Shown here in pieces: positions 15,989-18,221 of a stretch of 18,221 nucleotides of DNA; positions within the stretch are counted from its first letter, which is position 1; every line of letters starts with the position of its first letter. The DNA is from Oscillospiraceae bacterium (GTDB lineage: Bacteria; Bacillota_A; Clostridia; Oscillospirales; CAG-272). The notes beneath the pieces are model-generated. The model did not search any database. It was not told the DNA's origin and saw only the letters and a list, made by a program, of their open reading frames with translations. Made by a program: the position numbers and the translations under genes. Location of the stretch: assembly GCA_015064425.1 (NCBI GenBank), contig SVSF01000026.1, positions 1-18,221 of the forward strand, read 5' to 3'.

Positions 15989-17154
15989 TGAATTATGAGA
16001 AAATATTATCGTCTAATGCACAGATGATAAAGCCCTCCGGCATCCGTAAATTTTTTGATATAATGAATGATATGGATGACGTTATATCTCTCACCGTAGG
16101 TCAACCTGATTTTGTAACTCCCTGGCATATAAGAGAGGCAGCTATAAGGAGCCTTGAAAAAGGAAAAACCTACTATACCTCAAATTCGGGGCTTCCCGAA
16201 ATGAGAAACGAGATCAGTCTGTATCTTGAAAGACGCTTTGGTATGAAATATGATCCCAATAATGAGATCGTTGTAACGGTTGGCGGAAGCGAGGCAATTG
16301 ATATTGCTATAAGAACTGTTGTAAATCCCGGAGATGAGGTTATTATACCTACACCCTCCTTTGTTTGCTATACACCTATAGTTCAGTTGTGTAATGCCAC
16401 ACCCGTGATCCTTGAAACCGAGGAAAAAGATAATTTTAAGATCGATCCGGAAAGACTAAAAAGCCTTATTACGAAAAAAACAAAGCTTATCGTTCTTCCT
16501 TTCCCAAACAACCCCACTGGTGCAATAATGACAAAAGAAGAGCTCGAGAATATAGCAAAAATACTTCGAGGTACCGACATAATGATCCTGTCGGATGAAA
16601 TATATGCTGAGTTGACCTACGGAAAGCCGCATTGTTCGATATCTACACTAGAAGGTATGCGTGAACGCACGATAGTTGTAAACGGATTTTCTAAAGCGTA
16701 CGCTATGACCGGATGGAGAATGGGCTATGTTTGTGCTCCAAAAGAGATCACAAAGCATTTGCTTAAGATCCATCAATTTGCCATTATGTGTGCTCCTACG
16801 GTAAGTCAGTATGCGGCGGTCGAGGCTCTTAAAAATGGAGATGAGGATATCGATTATATGAAGGCCGAATATAACCGCAGAAGAAGGCTTATTGTTGACG
16901 GGCTGAACAGCATAGGATTGAAATGTTTCGAGCCTGAAGGCGCATTTTATGTTTTCCCGCGACTTTCGGATTTCGGAATGGATAGCAACACCTTCTGCGA
17001 AAGACTTATATACGAGAAGCGCATAGCAATAGTGCCGGGAACCGCATTTGGAGACTGCGGCGAGGGATATGCGAGAATATCTTACGCATATTCTATCAAA
17101 CATATTGAACAGGCTCTTGAAAGGATCGAATCTTTCATAAAAGAAATAAAATAA
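15988..17154 (+). CDS. Class I/II PLP-dependent aminotransferase
   Basis: A cytoplasmic fold-type I aminotransferase of 388 residues. Visible features are the N-terminal SLTVGQPDFVTP, the YYTSNSGLPEMR segment, TVGGSEAID (cofactor phosphate region), PNNPTGA (Asn contacting PLP), LSDEIYAELTY (the Asp and Tyr of the PLP ring) and VNGFSKAYAMTGWRMGY with the Schiff-base lysine Lys236. A C-terminal GYARISYAYS contains the carboxylate-binding arginine. These fit the aspartate/aromatic/PatA-like group, but the amino donor is not determined. It begins at TAATG with the Lrp/AsnC gene and is the last gene before the terminator at 17157. Confidence 0.94.
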   Translation: MNYEKILSSNAQMIKPSGIRKFFDIMNDMDDVISLTVGQPDFVTPWHIREAAIRSLEKGKTYYTSNSGLPEMRNEISLYLERRFGMKYDPNNEIVVTVGGSEAIDIAIRTVVNPGDEVIIPTPSFVCYTPIVQLCNATPVILETEEKDNFKIDPERLKSLITKKTKLIVLPFPNNPTGAIMTKEELENIAKILRGTDIMILSDEIYAELTYGKPHCSISTLEGMRERTIVVNGFSKAYAMTGWRMGYVCAPKEITKHLLKIHQFAIMCAPTVSQYAAVEALKNGDEDIDYMKAEYNRRRRLIVDGLNSIGLKCFEPEGAFYVFPRLSDFGMDSNTFCERLIYEKRIAIVPGTAFGDCGEGYARISYAYSIKHIEQALERIESFIKEIK

Positions 17155-17156
17155 AA

Positions 17157-17196
17157 ATAATGCAGCTATGTACAAACATAGCTGCATTATTTTTTT
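17157..17196. terminator. Strong bidirectional terminator between convergent genes
   Basis: ATAATGCAGCTATGT (17157-17171) pairs perfectly with ACATAGCTGCATTAT (17176-17190) around ACAA, a 15-bp stem extendable by flanking A/T pairs. It is followed by T6 (17191-17196) on the plus strand and by a matching U-run on the minus strand. It ends both the long plus-strand gene run and the ispE-hydrolase transcript. The stem overlaps the hydrolase stop codon (17187-17189). Confidence 0.93.
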
Positions 17197-17933
17197 GCAT
17201 ATTTAATAATAAATTCAATCATCTCGTTCCAAGCATCTTCCGTAAATCCGCCGTGTGGGATATTTTTCAGATACTTAAAGATAACTCGAGATCCTGTTTT
17301 TTCTTCAAGTTTTTTTGCATAATCCGCAAGTCCTTCGGAATCAATAACCGTATCCGCGCCATCGCAAACGATAAAATATGGAATTGAAGGCATATCATTT
17401 ATTCTATGAATAGGAGAAATAATGTGCAAAGCTTCATAAAGCGGAATATCAAAAGACGTAACGGTTCCTATCATCGCACGTGCTCTCATTGGATGAAGAT
17501 CATATTTGTTTACAGCGTCATAGACCGGACAGGCAGCAACACACGCACTCACTTGGTTTTTGGTTGAAGCGGTATAGATCAAAGACCCCAATCCGCCCAT
17601 ACTTCCGCCCAAAGAGACTAAAGGAGTATCCACTGACAGATCATATTTCTCACGCAAAGTATCAATTATAATATCGCAGTATCTTACAGAGCCCTTATCC
17701 ATAAAGCTCCACGGACCGTGGGGAATATATGCGAGCAATATTCCGTTTTCAGCCAATTTTTTAGCAAGAGGAGTGGCATACGGTTTTACTTCGGAAGTTC
17801 CTCCAATGCAAGATCCTCCGCCCAATCCCGGTAATTCAACAACTATACCTACGGGATCTGTTTTAAGAAAATTCTCATTTGTATTGCAAAACCAATCCAG
17901 ATTATTAATATTTACAATTTCATTATCTCTCAC
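17187..17933 (-). CDS. Alpha/beta hydrolase of unknown substrate
   Basis: A 248-residue serine hydrolase-like protein with a complete predicted triad: nucleophile Ser111 in GGSMGG (109-114), acid Asp194 in CDGADTVID, and His227 in IPHGGF. The early VVELPGLGGG strand-loop would form the oxyanion hole. Start is set at GTG 17931-17933 because AAGGA (17942-17946) is 8 nt upstream. An ATG at 17987 would add 18 hydrophobic residues but has no ribosome binding site and would overlap ispE by 41 nt. With the GTG start the protein is soluble. It follows ispE by 13 nt and is probably co-transcribed, but the chemistry gives no obvious link to isoprenoid synthesis. Esterase, peptidase-like or acyl hydrolase activity are all possible. 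Confidence 0.85.
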   Translation of the reverse strand: MRDNEIVNINNLDWFCNTNENFLKTDPVGIVVELPGLGGGSCIGGTSEVKPYATPLAKKLAENGILLAYIPHGPWSFMDKGSVRYCDIIIDTLREKYDLSVDTPLVSLGGSMGGLGSLIYTASTKNQVSACVAACPVYDAVNKYDLHPMRARAMIGTVTSFDIPLYEALHIISPIHRINDMPSIPYFIVCDGADTVIDSEGLADYAKKLEEKTGSRVIFKYLKNIPHGGFTEDAWNEMIEFIIKYAKK

Positions 17934-17941
17934 TATACATT

Positions 17942-17946
17942 TCCTT
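17942..17946 (-). promoter_or_regulatory. Ribosome binding site that selects the hydrolase GTG start
   Basis: On the minus strand AAGGA directly abuts the ispE TGA stop and lies 8 nt before GTG 17933. A nearby ATG (17938-17940) is in another frame. Position suggests reinitiation after ispE translation. Confidence 0.7.
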
Positions 17947-18221
17947 TCAACAAGAAACCAAAGAACAAAAAAAAGCAGAAAAATCATTTTTCAAGAGTTC
18001 TTCTTTTGCTCTTAAAACATCTGTCTCACTGTCAAATATTCCAAATACGGAAGGACCGCTTCCGCTCATAAGAGAGCATACGGCACCGCATTTATTCATT
18101 ATATCTCTTATAATATCAATATCTTTTACTGTGTCAGAAATTACATCTTGAAAACAGTTAAAGGGCTTTATATTTCTGTAGCCTAATTTTATAAAATCAT
18201 CAACACCGCACTTAGGAACTT
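17947..18221 (-). CDS. ispE: 4-diphosphocytidyl-2-C-methyl-D-erythritol kinase, C-terminal part
   Basis: ATP-dependent GHMP-family kinase of the MEP (non-mevalonate) isoprenoid pathway. Only the last 90 codons lie in the window; the start is beyond 18221. The fragment reads through YRNIKPFNCFQDVI, a helical stretch, and the GHMP motif 3 as SLMSGSGPSVFGIFD, which is the form typical of IspE, then ends with VSC and TGA (17947-17949). Homoserine kinase and other GHMP kinases have related C-terminal motifs, but this version with VFGIF fits IspE best. The gene is convergent with the long plus-strand run and precedes the hydrolase gene. Confidence 0.85.
   Translation of the reverse strand, partial: VPKCGVDDFIKLGYRNIKPFNCFQDVISDTVKDIDIIRDIMNKCGAVCSLMSGSGPSVFGIFDSETDVLRAKEELLKNDFSAFFCSLVSC

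Noticed and set aside
17160..17387. 75-residue plus-strand open frame after the aminotransferase gene
   Set aside because: Starts inside the terminator stem and is antisense to the hydrolase gene.
17934..17987. Hydrophobic N-terminal extension of the hydrolase (possible membrane anchor)
   Set aside because: No ribosome binding site at ATG 17987, overlap with ispE, and a well-placed site at the GTG 17933. Not fully excluded.
1..18221. CRISPR arrays, insertion sequences, riboswitches or attachment sites
   Set aside because: I saw no regularly spaced repeats, transposase or integrase sequence, or long structured leader. The only inverted repeats are the short hairpins listed. The tRNA genes have no adjacent integrase or duplicated 3' end.

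Overview
The window is an ordinary, tightly packed bacterial chromosome segment with moderate-to-low GC, AGA-rich codon use, strong GGAGG-type ribosome binding sites and a gene set (type III glutamine synthetase, AsnA, SpoIID/LytB-domain protein, M18 aminopeptidase, MEP-pathway IspE, Sua5) that points to the Bacillota, most likely an anaerobic Clostridia-class organism. The taxonomic call is an inference from gene content; there is no 16S gene here. No mobile element, CRISPR array, phage gene or integration scar was seen.

Region 1 (1-3606, + strand): the 3' part of a cysteine synthase (cysK), then AsnA (ammonia-dependent asparagine synthetase) and a type III glutamine synthetase (glnN). Gaps are 14-19 nt, which suggests one transcript devoted to sulfide and ammonia incorporation into amino acids. 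Region 2 (3611-5274): a solitary ribulokinase-like FGGY kinase, bracketed by hairpins at both ends.

Region 3 (5220-6538): two single tRNA genes on the minus strand, tRNA-Thr(CGT) and tRNA-Ser(CGA), flank ksgA/rsmA on the plus strand. A strong extended -10 promoter starts ksgA, and each tRNA has its own promoter signal and a minus-strand terminator. Region 4 (6560-17154): nine plus-strand genes with overlaps or gaps of under 30 nt: coaE, an M18 aminopeptidase, prfA (RF1), sua5, a GyrA/ParC-type topoisomerase subunit, a small membrane-anchored protein of unknown function, a SpoIID-domain protein, an Lrp/AsnC regulator and a class I/II aminotransferase. I see no internal terminator, so this looks like one long housekeeping operon. 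It is possibly read from the ksgA promoter straight through the antisense strand of tRNA-Ser. It ends at a very strong bidirectional terminator (17157-17193).

Region 5 (17187-18221, - strand): a convergent pair, ispE (its start lies beyond the window) followed after 13 nt by an alpha/beta hydrolase whose GTG start is fixed by a ribosome binding site touching the ispE stop codon.

I looked for an undescribed system and did not find a convincing one. The most promising unexplained element is the conserved-looking 177-residue anchored protein translationally coupled to the SpoIID-domain protein. Secondary points of interest are the pair of NCG-reading tRNAs around ksgA with an antisense arrangement, and a topoisomerase A subunit with alanine at the quinolone-binding serine position and no recognisable GyrA box.
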